Positions 21,189 to 32,517 of a stretch of 64,000 nt of DNA are shown one piece after another. Both the position numbers and the translations under genes were made by a program. The stretch spans positions 16,368,637 to 16,432,636 of the forward strand of contig NC_039358.1 in the NCBI RefSeq assembly GCF_003573695.1. The letters are read 5' to 3'. The notes beneath the pieces are model-generated. The model was given only the letters and a program-made list of their open reading frames with translations, had not been told where the DNA came from and made no database searches. Position 1 is the stretch's first letter, and each line of letters starts with the position of its first letter. Source of the DNA: Papaver somniferum (taxonomy: Eukaryota > Streptophyta > Magnoliopsida > Ranunculales > Papaveraceae).

Positions 21189-23228
21189 ATATTTTTCCCA
21201 ACATTTATGTAGAAAAATCTTTTTTTATAGGAATTAATAAGATTTATTACTTTAAAAAACAAATCCATGTCGTTTTTAAATTATTTCAGTTTATTTTCTT
21301 TACTTTTTTCCCCTTATTTTCCAGTTTTAAAAATCTATATCGGTATTTTAGTTTCAACAAATCTTACGGTCATGATTTTATTAAAATCATGTAAACGCGG
21401 GGTAAGAATTTTGCTTAAATTTCAGCCAATCAGATTGAGGGTTTCGTGGACCTACCAATAAAAAAGAAGGTGAACGTTATCGCTCTATTTGAAACATTAG
21501 ATCGAATCAATTTAATTAGAAATTGACGGCCACGAAATGTAAGGGGGCTAACTTGTATTTCGGCCAATCAGGAGCGAGGGTTTTGTTCACCGGCCAATAG
21601 GAGGAAAGGTAAGCGCAACTCTCGACATAGTGTGAGAGATGTGATTGGGTGTTTAGGTTATTGATAACTTTTATATGATAAGATATGTATGGTGTATAGT
21701 ATATCAATTTCCATAATACACTAGATTAGCCAACTAGTAAAATGAAGTATAGATTTTCATACGTGCATCGTGTCGTTGTTGCACGCGCGTCCTGCCTTCG
21801 ACGCGTATCGGTGCTTCACAGTCCGAATAAAGTACGACTAAAAGGAGAATACGACACATACTACGGAAAAAGAGAACAGAGAAATCAATTAATATGTTAT
21901 TTGGTCCCACTCTCTTCTGCCCTCCTCCCTGCAAACTTTAAGTATGTCCTTGAGCTCGGATTTTGTTCACTCTCCGACCAAATCCGAGCTCCGATCTCGT
22001 TAGTTATTTAGTCTTATTCTTATTTTATGTTTTGGGGAGTTTTCAGGGTTCTTTTCTAAGGATTTTAGATCTAGATCTAGATCTAGGTTGAGATATTGGG
22101 TTTTCTCTTTAACCTCACTTTTCCTCCTTCTGCCTTGTCTTTGTTCATCTCTAACTTGTGTTAGACGGGTTTCGGTCATGGTGGTGGTGATGCACCTTGA
22201 TCTCCTCATCTTCGTTCAGACAAGGATTGTATAGCTGAAATTGCACCCTCACCCGGACTTTACGTCTGTGGGAGAGAAACAACGAAACTCTGTAGTAAGT
22301 CTCCCCGGGTGAAAAATAGCATTATTGCCCAGTAGTAGTAGAAGTAGACTGGTAGCTAGTTAGTACCATGAGCAAATTTTTTATGTTTTTTCTTTTTTCT
22401 TTTTAAACCACTGGCTTAAAAAGACATAGAAATTAATTACTCCTTAGTATCAAGTACGTCAATTACAGGACCTTGATCCTTGCCATGTGCAAATGCTTTT
22501 GATAGATGCAATTTGGGGTGAGAAAGGACCAAGCTACCTAGATATTTTCTCTTCTGTCATGAACAACAAATGCAAAGCAAGCTCTGAATGATAGAATAGA
22601 AATTGTGACAGTAAACAGAAGTGAAATTGTACAAGAACAACTGTGATACACACACCTTGTCTGGTGTTGAAAAACATAAAAGGACGATAATTTAAATACA
22701 TGTACTATGATTGTTTTTATTCACAATAATAATCACTAGCAAGATTTGCTTGACTTTCAATTGAAGGGACAAGTTTATCATTTGAGTTATTTGTAGTCGG
22801 AGCACCGAGCTTCCGAGTGAAATATGCAAGCAAGAGAAAAGCAAAAACTCTTTCCAGATGTAACATTCTCTATTGGAATCATGGCTTACGCACATTTTGA
22901 GTCTTTGGTAGTCTCAAAACGTTTCAATTCGAAGTAACAAAAGGTAAATGTCCAAAACGAGACCTTTATGTGTAAGTGGTATAGGAAAAAATTTCTCCCC
23001 GATAAAATTCAAATAATTCTTACATATATAGAGGATTTATTCCTCGTTCAATAGATATTTATCTCATATATTAAGACAAAACCACCTTCATCTGTGTCTT
23101 TCTTTGTTTTCCTTTTGAAATTCCAGTTTTCCTTTTTCCTTATTGTTATGCACACACAAACCACTGATGATTTGGCAAAGGACAACTAATAAAGAGGTAT
23201 ATTAAAAAAAAAAAATTGAAAAGAAGGT
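21189..23228. other. Intergenic DNA, possible promoter-like segment
   Basis: No protein-coding gene recognised. Between 21424 and 21601 three CCAAT-type boxes occur (AGCCAATCAG, GGCCAATCAG, GGCCAATAGG), an unusual density. A GATCTA hexamer is repeated three times at about 22067-22085. The ORFs at 21742-22011 and 22000-22209 match nothing known. The rest (22400-23228) is unremarkable AT-rich DNA. Confidence 0.45.
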
Positions 23229-23251
23229 ATATTAAAAATATCCATGTGAAG

Positions 23252-23853
23252 TTACTGATCTTCCACAGAGAGCAAATCAGTGGAAAAAGTAGTTGAGACG
23301 GTCAATTTACTGTCCAAATCGTATCTGGATGGCAGCAATCTGAGAATTTTCATCACAATGTCCTTTTCAGAAATATTCTTTCCCAATGCAAAAGATGCAT
23401 TAACAATTTCAGACACTTTGTGATTAAATTCATCAAATGTTTCTTCATCTTCCATACGAAAGTTCTCCCAATCGGAATTAAGGTTTTGAAGCCTAGCTTC
23501 ATTTTCACTGGAGTTTCCTTCAAATACGGTTTCTAAGATATCCCAAGCATCTTTAGACCTAGTGCAATTAGACACATGGTGTTGAAGACTTGGGCAATGA
23601 CATGTATGATAGCATTCAGCCCTTCAGAATTCTGCTTTGCAGCAATAATCTCGGCAGCATTATATTCACCAATATTCTTGGGAACAGTTCCGTTTCCGGC
23701 TGCAACAACTGGCGCATCATAGCCATTTACTACATATACCCACGATTGAAAATCACGCCATTGAAGAAAAGCTCGCATAAAAATTTTCCACCATAAGTAA
23801 TTTGAGCCATCGAAGACTGGTGGTACGTTAATAGAGATAGCACCTCTGTCCAT
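23252..23853 (-). pseudogene. gag: Copia gag 5' fragment with foreign tail
   Basis: Minus strand, ATG at 23853 (MDRGAISINVPPVFDGSNYL), nearly identical to the gag start at 18151. A frameshift near 23580 moves to a second frame that ends normally until SRYD at about 23318. After this the family sequence stops and an unrelated tail of 22 residues (LDSKLTVSTT...) follows to a stop at 23252. The rest of gag is gone. PBS (23906-23917) and LTR follow on the right, so this is the 5' end of a truncated element. Confidence 0.8.
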
Positions 23854-23905
23854 AGAGTCAGATCGCTACAAACACAGACTTGTTAGGTCTTAAACGTGTT
23901 TGCCA

Positions 23906-23917
23906 GCTCTAATACCA
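23906..23917 (-). promoter_or_regulatory. Primer-binding site of truncated Copia copy
   Basis: Minus-strand TGGTATTAGAGC, same as in element B, two bases from the LTR edge at 23920. Confidence 0.8.
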
Positions 23918-23919
23918 AT

Positions 23920-25742
23920 TGGAAAAGCGGGGGTCTAACAATACCACCCAATATTTCGCTTAGCAATCTGTATGGACTAACTCCGAAATACTTTATTAGA
24001 GAATCAACTAGACAGTCAGACTCAATCTAGATAAAAGTCTACCGTAATAGATAAATCTGTCTTCCACAGAAATACCTACGAGTTTTTGTTACTTCTTTTG
24101 ATAAATCAAGGTGAACAAGAACCAATTGATAACCCTGACTTATATTCCCGAAGAACATCCTGGAATTATCAATCACCTCACAATAATCTTAATCGACTAA
24201 CGAAAGAAGATATTGCGGAATCACAAACAATGAGACGAAGGTGTTTGTGACTTCTTTTATATCTTGCCTATCGGAGAAATCAATATCAATCCAATCTTAC
24301 GATTGTACTCAAATACGATAAAAACAACACGATCAGATCACGCAACTGCAGAGAAAATTGTTGGGTTTGGCTTCACAATCCCAATGAAGTCTTCAAGTCG
24401 TTAACCTACAGGGTCTCGAGAAGAAACCTAAGGCTAAAGGAGAATAGACTCTAGGTAATACAACTAATATCATATAGAAGGTGTGGGGATTAGGTTTCCC
24501 AGTTGCTAGAGTTCTCCTTTATATAGGCTTTCAAATTAGGGTTTGCAATCTAAGTTACCTTGGTAACAAAGAATTCAATATTCACCGTTGGATGAAAACC
24601 TGATTAGATTCAAGCTAATATCTTTCAATCGTTAGATCGAACTTAACTTGTTACACACAAATGAAATGCACGTTTATTTAGGTTTGTGTAAGCGTACCCA
24701 AACATGTACACTTAGTTGGTTCAACAATAGTTAACCAAATGGTTATCCATATGAGCACTTCCATATCAACCATATTCTTCTTTACCACAACTAGTTCAAA
24801 TGACTAAAATGAACTAGTTAGAGAGTTGTTCAATTGCTTGGATCTTATAGAAGTATACAAGATACAATCGAAGCAAAAACGATTTGATTCACTCGAATCA
24901 ATTCATGAACTTTATAGCCACGGTTCGCAAATATGCATTCCTTAGTTTATATAAGTTTAAGTTCACGAATAATCGTTTTTAGAAAATAACCAATCTAAGT
25001 ACGCGGACTGGTACGCGGACTTAAGTACCCGGAATGAGTTTATTTTCAGTTCACAAAATCCAGCAGATTTTCACTGGACGTGAACTTCCGATGGTGCGCG
25101 TACTGGTACGCGGACTTTAATTCTTGTTTTCCTGAGCAGAAAACTACGCATACTTTGGTTCAAGGAATAAGGACTTACACAAATGTGTTACCACACAATG
25201 TTTATATCCTTCCAAGGTTATATATTCTAAACTCTCATTTCAATCATTGAAACATTCTTAGAGGAAGTTATATGATAGTTATTCACAAACCATTTTTCGT
25301 CAAAGCCATTTTCAAGTAATTGAAACTTAATATGACTTTCTTCATTAGTAAAGATAAACTTGGCCAAAGCGAAAGCTTACCAACACATATTTCGAGAAAT
25401 AGATACGCGAGATAAACTCGGATCAAAATAGCAAATGTGTATAATCAAAGTCTATATAGCAATACGAATTTTGTCTCAAGATATTAGATAGAGTAGATAG
25501 ACTTTTGAGTGATAGATAAGTTCAAGTCTCCACATACCTTTTAGTCGATGAAGTTCCACAAGTTTCTTGAGTAGTTCTTCGTCTTTGTATGATGATCTCC
25601 ATGGAGTCTTGAGCTCAACTACACTTTATATCCTAGTCCGAGACTTAGCTATAAGTAGACTAGAAATCAAGACTTATAGTTTTGATCACTAACATTGACA
25701 AACATGCTTGAGATAGCAACGCATGCGAGTTCGACCGAGCAA
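23920..25742 (-). repeat. Copia LTR D, shared by two internal regions
   Basis: The left side is joined to a PBS and gag fragment, as a 5' LTR would be. Its true right end (28147-28156, TGCTCTAACA) is joined to a polypurine tract, as a 3' LTR would be. Its right end is displaced by the solo LTR at 25743-28141. It lacks about 560 bp of the R/U5 region: the join AAAAGTCTACCG (about 24033-24044) matches both sides of the missing piece in 31278-32517 through the repeat AAAAGT. A U3 array with TACGCGGACT-type repeats is at about 24990-25115. Confidence 0.8.
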
Positions 25743-28141
25743 TGAAAAAGCGGGGGTCTAATAACACCGCGCAATATTTCGCTTAGCAATCTGTATGGAC
25801 TAACTCCGAAACACTTTCTAGAGAATCAACTAGACAGTCAGACTCAATCTAGGTAAAAGTATCTCAAAGAGTTAATATCTCTCTCTTGTTTTGATTTACT
25901 CAAGCTAATAGAAATCAGCGAGTCCTAATCAAACACAAGGAATAACTTGGACGGTATGAAAAACCAATGTCCAAGGATCAATCAATGATAATCAACAACC
26001 AAAGGTTGGATTAATCCAATTGATGATCTAAACGCACAACCTGTATTATTTCAATTATAAAGATAAACAATATAATGCGGAAACTGAAATAACACAGACA
26101 CCAAAAATTTTGTTAACGAGGAAACCGCAAATGCATAAAAACCCCGGTACCTAGTCCAGACTGAATACACACTGTATTAAGTCGCTACATACACTAGCCT
26201 ACTCCAAGCTAACTTCGGACTGGACTATACTTGAACCCCAATCAGTCTCCCACTGATCCAAGGTACAGTAGTAATCCTACTCCTCTGATCCCAGCATGAT
26301 ACTGCGCACTTGATTCCCTTAGCTGATTTCAGCCACAACTAAGAGTTGCTATGACCCAAAATCGCAGGCTTTAACAATAAAAAAATCTGTCTCACACAAA
26401 CAAGTCTATCAGAGGATCAATCTGTCTCCCACAGAAAAAACCCTAAAGTTTTTGTTCCGTCTTTTGATAATAATCAAGGCGAACAAGAACCAGTTGATAA
26501 TCCGGTCTTATATTCCCGAAGAACAGCCTAGATTAATCAATCACCTCACAACAATCTTAACCGTATGGTAGCGAAAAAAGATGTTGCGGAATCACAAACA
26601 ATGAGACGAAGATGTTTGTGATTAATTTTTATATCTTGCTTATCAGAGATATCAAACAATCTCTAGCCAATCAATATGATTGTACTGTTACGATAGAAGA
26701 TGCAAGATCAGATCACACAACTACGATAAAAGTAGTATCGGTCTGGCTTCACAATCCCAATGAAGTCTTTAAGTTGTTAACCTGGTTTTAGAAGAAGAAA
26801 ACCAAAGGTTAAAGGAGAATCGACTCTAGCACGCAAACTAGTAGCACAGTAAGGTGTGGGGATTAGTTTTGCAGAGTTGCTAGATGTCCCCTTATATAGC
26901 CTTTCAAATCAGGGTTTTTCCTTAGTTTCAAAGAAATCAATATCCACCGTTATATGAAAACCTGATTTAGATTCAAGCTAATATTTATCAACCGTTAGAT
27001 CGAAAACTTAGCTTGTTATACACAAATGACTATACGCTTCTAGGTTTGTTAACCGCACCCAAACGTGTACAATGTTGGTTCAACAATAGTCTAACCAAAA
27101 AGCTTAACCATATGAGCATTTCATACCAACCATGTTCTTCTTCACCATAACTAGTTCAAATGACTCAAATGAACTAGTTAAGAGAGTTGTTCAATTGCAA
27201 GGAAATCTTATACAACTACACAAGACACAATTGAAGCAAAGATGATTTGATTCACAAGAATCCGTTCATGAACTTTAATAGATACGGTTTGCAAATGCAT
27301 TCCTTAGTCTTTTAAGATTAAGTTCAGAAATCATCTTTAGATATATAACCTTCTCAAGTTCGTGGACTAGGTTCGCGGACTTAAGACACCAGATAGAGTT
27401 TACAAACACCAGCAGAAATTCTCGGGATGAGAACTTCGCCGGTTCGCGGACTGGGTTCGTGGACTTGGCTCATGCAAGTAGTTTGTCAACTCCAGCATAA
27501 ATTCTCGGGTTTGAGAACTTCGGTAGTTCTCGGACTGAGTTCGCGGACTTGGCACTTGCCATACTTCCGGTTCTCTTGATCAACAAAGTTCGAGAACTTC
27601 GGTTCAAGGAATCCATTGGTTATGTAATCCAAACTATCATTCCAATCATTGAAACATTCTTAGAGGACGTTATATAGTTGTTACACCATTTCTCATCAAA
27701 GTGATTGAAACATTCATGACTTTCGTCACTAGGTAAGGATAAACTTGGTCGAAGCGAAAAGCTTACCAACACATATTTCGAGATATAGATAGGCGAGGTA
27801 TACTCGGCTCGAAATACCAAATGTGTATAATCTAGTCTATATATATAGCACACGAATTTTGTCTCAAAGAGTAGGAAATAGAATAGATAGACTTTTGAGT
27901 GATAGATAAGTTCAAGTCTCCACTTACCTTTTTGTCGAGAAGTTCCACCGGTTCCTTGAGTAGATCTTCTACTTGTATGATGAATCGCCATGAATTCCTT
28001 GAGCTCAACTACACTTACTATCCTAGTCCGAGACTTAGCTATAAGAGACTAGAAATCAAGACTTATAGTTTTGATCACTAACATTGACAAACATGCTTGA
28101 GATAGCAACGCATGCGAGTTTGACCGAGCAGTGCTCTAACA
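25743..28141 (-). repeat. Solo Copia LTR nested in LTR D
   Basis: 2,399 bp from TGAAAAAGCGGGGG to GCTCTAACA. It is flanked by AGCAA (25738-25742) and AGCAT (28142-28146), a 5-bp target duplication with one mismatch. No internal region adjoins either edge, so it arose by LTR-LTR recombination. Three copies of the GTTCGCGGACT-type unit lie at about 27355-27565. The 123-codon ORF at 27620-27991 is an LTR frame. Confidence 0.82.
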
Positions 28142-28146
28142 AGCAT

Positions 28147-28156
28147 TGCTCTAACA
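28147..28156 (-). repeat. Outer end of LTR D
   Basis: TGCTCTAACA is the terminal part of LTR D, separated from 23920-25742 by the solo LTR. Confidence 0.75.
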
Positions 28157-29502
28157 ATCTCCCCCTTTATCAATTTTAATGACAAAACTGTCAATACATA
28201 TGGAATAAAAAATAAATAAATAAACTTTGTAGCTTCTCTTCCACATGTCTGATCTCCTTGGTTCTTCAACATTACTCGAAATCTTCGTCACTTCCAAGTA
28301 CTCCAATGATTCCAAAGGTTGTAAGTTTATTATCAGCTTTGCTGAAAATCCGTAGCCATAACAATGAGAAAACAATAATTCTCAATCATTGTTAACAGTG
28401 TCATAGTATTATTGCACAACATCAAAGTTCAATTGTATCACAACTTCGACAACAATACTATGGTGATATGTATCACTCCCTCTTAGTCAATACTCCATCT
28501 CACATGGAAACCACTCCCCCTTACATAATGATCCGAAAACCATATGTATTTGTAGTGTGAACTACATATTAATTCTCCCCCTTTTGTCAATAAAATTGGC
28601 AAATGTACGAAAACTAGTGGGATCCTAATGAAATTTCCATAGATACATTTCATGACCAAAAGAAATCACATATCAACTTTTTAGATGTAATCATATAGCC
28701 GAAGCTAAATGCTTTCATCAATGAGTTTATAAATATACAAGATAACTCCTATAATATTCCACAACCGCACTCCCCACAAAGATTTGGCAATTAAGCACAA
28801 GTTCAATTAAGAACTCTCCCCTATAAAATGTCATTCCCGAAAGAACAACAAGAGCGACCTTACTTTCACAAGAAAAGAAGGATTTCTTTGGACATAACAA
28901 ATCACATACGAATATAAATTTGAATCCAAAAATACTCAATTAAATTAACCACAAGAAAACCCGTGATTAATTTAATCGGAAATGCTCAACATAAGAGAAC
29001 TTACGGAGCCGCACAGTATATACATAAAAAATATGGATCAGGGAAGATCAATACTGCGGAATATACAAGGATCGTCCAATTTTCATTACTATTTGCACAA
29101 TGACATACAATAGACAAAATCCTCGTAAACAAAAGTTTTATCCTTTCTTCCATCAAAATATGACATAAAAGGATTTTAACTCTTGTAATATCAAAAGTTC
29201 GTTCATTCTTTTATCAATACATGCATATAGACATACGAAAGACTTAACTTTTGACAAAGTATGAGACAATCATAGTTCACGGACGCAAACACACATATCC
29301 ATAACATATTGCAATATATAAAACCATAAAGATTAATACTGCAAAAATCATCTTCCAAACAATTTTAGAATTTAAACAAATAAACCTAAAACAATGAAGA
29401 TGAAAACATTGGACATAGCTATGTGTAATCACAATAATGGCTATTCCAAAAACTAGTTATTCTTCCTAAAACACAAGAAATAAAATTCTCATAAGAAGAT
29501 TT
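28157..29502 (-). other. Copia F 3' non-coding region, multiple PPT motifs
   Basis: The polypurine tract is AAAGGGGGAGAT on the minus strand (28157-28168). Related blocks lie near 28475, 28514, 28574 and 28815. The layout parallels 14079-15929 but the CTCAACATAAG repeat field is mostly deleted (one copy near 28984). No coding sequence recognised. Confidence 0.65.
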
Positions 29503-29552
29503 ACTAGATGTTAAGACCTTTGAAGAATTCTTTATCGTCCCCGAACTCCTAG
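29503..29552 (-). pseudogene. Copia F second ORF, C-terminal remnant
   Basis: The minus frame ends EFGDDKEFFKGLNI and stop, identical to the end of the second ORF at 39186-39572. The remaining coding part is deleted and the remnant is fused to sequence just downstream of gag. Confidence 0.7.
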
Positions 29553-29730
29553 AAAGAGTAGAATTATCGAGAATAAACCTCCTTTATTGATAGACATGGA
29601 ATTCCAATTTTGCATCAAACAAAAACAAAACTAAGAAAACAAGAATGCAAACTTTTCCTAAATCCTGAGAGGTGCACAACCTTGTCTCTTTTGATCAGGC
29701 ATATGAGAAAATATACACAAATCAACACAA

Positions 29731-31211
29731 TCAAGTTGTGTTGCGGTGAACAACAATCTGTCCACCATGTTCCTTTTGAGAGGAATCCATAGACCTCTGT
29801 CTATCAAAACGATTGGACCATACTTTCTTCTCTAATGGTCTTGTTTTATCCTTGGAAACTAACTTCTTGGATGAGTATAAAATCTTACATACCTCAGCAG
29901 TCTTTTGAGAAAGTTTAAGTTTGCTTGTTAATCGATTTGCTCTCCGTTGAAGTTTGTTGACATGTCTCAATTTGTGTTTGTACTTGTAATACTTTGATAG
30001 TTCATGACCTTTGAGTGAAAAATATGAGCACGTCAATCTTGGATATAATTCAGGCATCTGAGATGTGCAGGCTTCTAGACACATAGTGGTACCTGAAACG
30101 TCATACACAAAGTTTCCAAAAGAAAGGTCAATTTTATCTTCCAGATTGGTTGAGTTTTCTTCTGAAAGAATATCGAGATTGATGTATGTATTGCTGCAAT
30201 TATAAAAATAAATATTTTCACAAAGAAGTGCAACACTTGATTTTTCGTCTTCATTAGAGTTAGAGTTGTCAGACATTTCATCAAGAGTTGCAGCAAGACC
30301 TTTGTTCCCAGTGTATTTCCTTCGATTTGGACACTCATTTGAAAAATGACCAAAACCTTTACACTTAAAGCACTGAGGCATATCCTCGTCATCAGTTTCA
30401 TCATTATCCCTATTTTTAGGAGGAACACGATTATGAGGTTTATCTGATGACTTGGATTTATCTTTTGAGAACCGTTTACTTCTCTTCAACGAAACTGACT
30501 TGTCAAGATCTTCATCTGATGAATCAGCCTCAGAAAGATCATCTTCAGAGATGTACACATTTTTACTTTTATCAAGTAATTTAGTGTTCTTTAGTGCTTT
30601 AAAAGCAACATCCTTACTAGACTTGGACGTATGATCATGATCAAAGATCTTTAGCGTCCCAATCAGTGTATTTCTGGATAGCGTTGCGAAATTATTCCCT
30701 TCAACGATGGCATGCTTCTTAGTATCATATCTAGATGGCAGGGATCTGTGAATTTTCATCACAATGTCCTTTTCAGCGATAGTCTTACCTAATGCAAAAT
30801 ATGCATTAACAATTTCAGACACTTGGTGATTAAACTCATCAAATGATTCTTGTAATCAGAATTTAGGTTTTGAAGCCTAGCTTCTTTCTCACTGGTATTT
30901 CCTTCAAATACGGTTTCTAAGATATCCCAGGCTTTTTTAGACTTTGTGCATGTAGTCACGTGATGCTGAAGATCTGGGGTAATGGCATGTATGATAGCAT
31001 TTAAGCCGTCAGAATTTTTCTTTGTAGCAAGAATTTCTTCTGGACTATATATACCAAGAATTTAATCGGAGGATTATATCCATTAACAACACATACCCAT
31101 GTTTGAAAATCACGAGATTGAAGAAAAGCACGCATAACAATTTTCCACCGTAAGTTGTTTGAGCCATCAAAGACTGGTGGTATGTTTGTGGAGATAGAAT
31201 TACTGTCCGTA
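29731..31211 (-). pseudogene. gag: Copia F gag, start lost and frameshifted
   Basis: Same gag family as 16411-18151. The position of the initiator reads ACG (near 31209) instead of ATG. A deletion around 31050 and further shifts disrupt the N-terminal domain. The frame 30822-29731 stays open for 363 codons: the VSEIVNAYFALGKTI region, an acidic and lysine-rich middle, and an intact zinc knuckle CFKCKGFGHFSNEC. The second knuckle is ruined (CSYF...HELSKYY). It ends with the family C-terminus IVVHRNTT. No pol follows. Confidence 0.85.
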
Positions 31212-31263
31212 GAGTCAGATCGCTACAAACACATACTTATAAGGTCTTTAAACGTGTTTTCCT

Positions 31264-31275
31264 GCTCTGATACCA
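31264..31275 (-). promoter_or_regulatory. Primer-binding site of Copia F
   Basis: Minus-strand TGGTATCAGAGC, a perfect match to the canonical tRNA-iMet PBS of plant Copia elements. It is the best-preserved PBS of the family in this window. Confidence 0.9.
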
Positions 31276-31277
31276 AT

Positions 31278-32517
31278 TGAAAAAGCGGGGGTCTAACAAC
31301 CACACCCAATATTTATCTTAGCAATCTGTATGGACTAACCCTAATATACATTTAAGAGAATCAACTAGACAGACAGACTCAATCTTAATAAAAGTATATC
31401 AAAGAGTTATATCTCACTTTATCGATTCAATACTTACTCAAGCAAATAGAAATTTGCGAGTCTAATTGAATACAAGAGAAACTACTTGAACGGTACCAAA
31501 GACCAATGTTCAAGGATCAATCAATTTCAATCAACAACCAAAAGTTGGATTTCCCAATTGATTGATTCAACGCACAACCTGTGATATTTCAATTATATAA
31601 CAAAATATAATGCGGAAAAGAAATAACACAGACACTAGAAGTTTTGTTAACAAGGAAACCGCAAATGAAGAAAAACCCCGGGACCTAGTCCAGATTGAAC
31701 ACACATTATATTAAGCCGCTACAGACACTAGCCCACTACAAACTAACTTCGGTCTGGACTGTAGTTGAACCCCAATCAATCTCTCACTGATCCAAGGTAC
31801 AATTGCTCTACTTACGTCTATGATCCCAGCAGGATACTACACACTTGATTCCCTTAGCTGATCTCACCCACAACTAAGAGTTGATATACGACCCAAAGTC
31901 GAAGACTTTAATAAACAAATTTGTATCACACAGAAAAGTCTACGGTAATAGATAAATCTGTCACCCACATAAATACCTACGAGTTTTTGTTCTGTATTTT
32001 AATAAATCAAGGTGAACAGGAACCAATTGATAACCCGGACTTATATTCCCGAAGAACAGCTTAGAATTATCAATCACCTCACAATAATCTTAATCGACTA
32101 GTGAAAGAAGATATTGCGGAATCACAAACTATGAGAGAAAGGTGTTTGTGACTTCTTTTATATCTTGCCTATCGGAGAAATCAATCTCAAGCCAATCTTA
32201 CGATTGTACTCAAATACGATAGAAACATCAAGATCGTATCACACAACTACAGAGAAAATAGTTGGGTCTGGCTTCACAATCCCAATGAAGTCTTCAAGTC
32301 GTTAACCTACAGGGTCTCGAGAAGAAACCTAAGGTTAAAGGAGAATCGAGTCTAGCTAATATAACTAGTATCACACAGAAGGTGTGGGGATTAGGTTTCC
32401 CAGCTGCTAGAGTTTTCCTTTATATAGACTATCAAATTAGGGTTTGCAATCTAAGTTGCCTTGGTAATAAAGAATTCAATATTCACATTTAAATAAAAAC
32501 CTGATTAGATTCAAGCT
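31278..32517 (-). repeat. Copia F 5' LTR, truncated
   Basis: Starts TGAAAAAGCGGGGG and follows the family LTR through the full R/U5 region and the TATA area. It stops at AAGCT (32513-32517), where the plus-strand LTR of element G begins. The U3 repeat array and outer end are missing; they may lie beyond element G, outside this window. Confidence 0.8.

Noticed and set aside
21742..22209. Overlapping ORFs on both strands in intergenic DNA
   Set aside because: No family match, no Kozak-like start or splice context, and both strands are open by chance.
27620..27991. 123-codon minus-strand ORF
   Set aside because: Lies within the solo LTR in U3/R sequence, with stops at the same place in other family LTRs.
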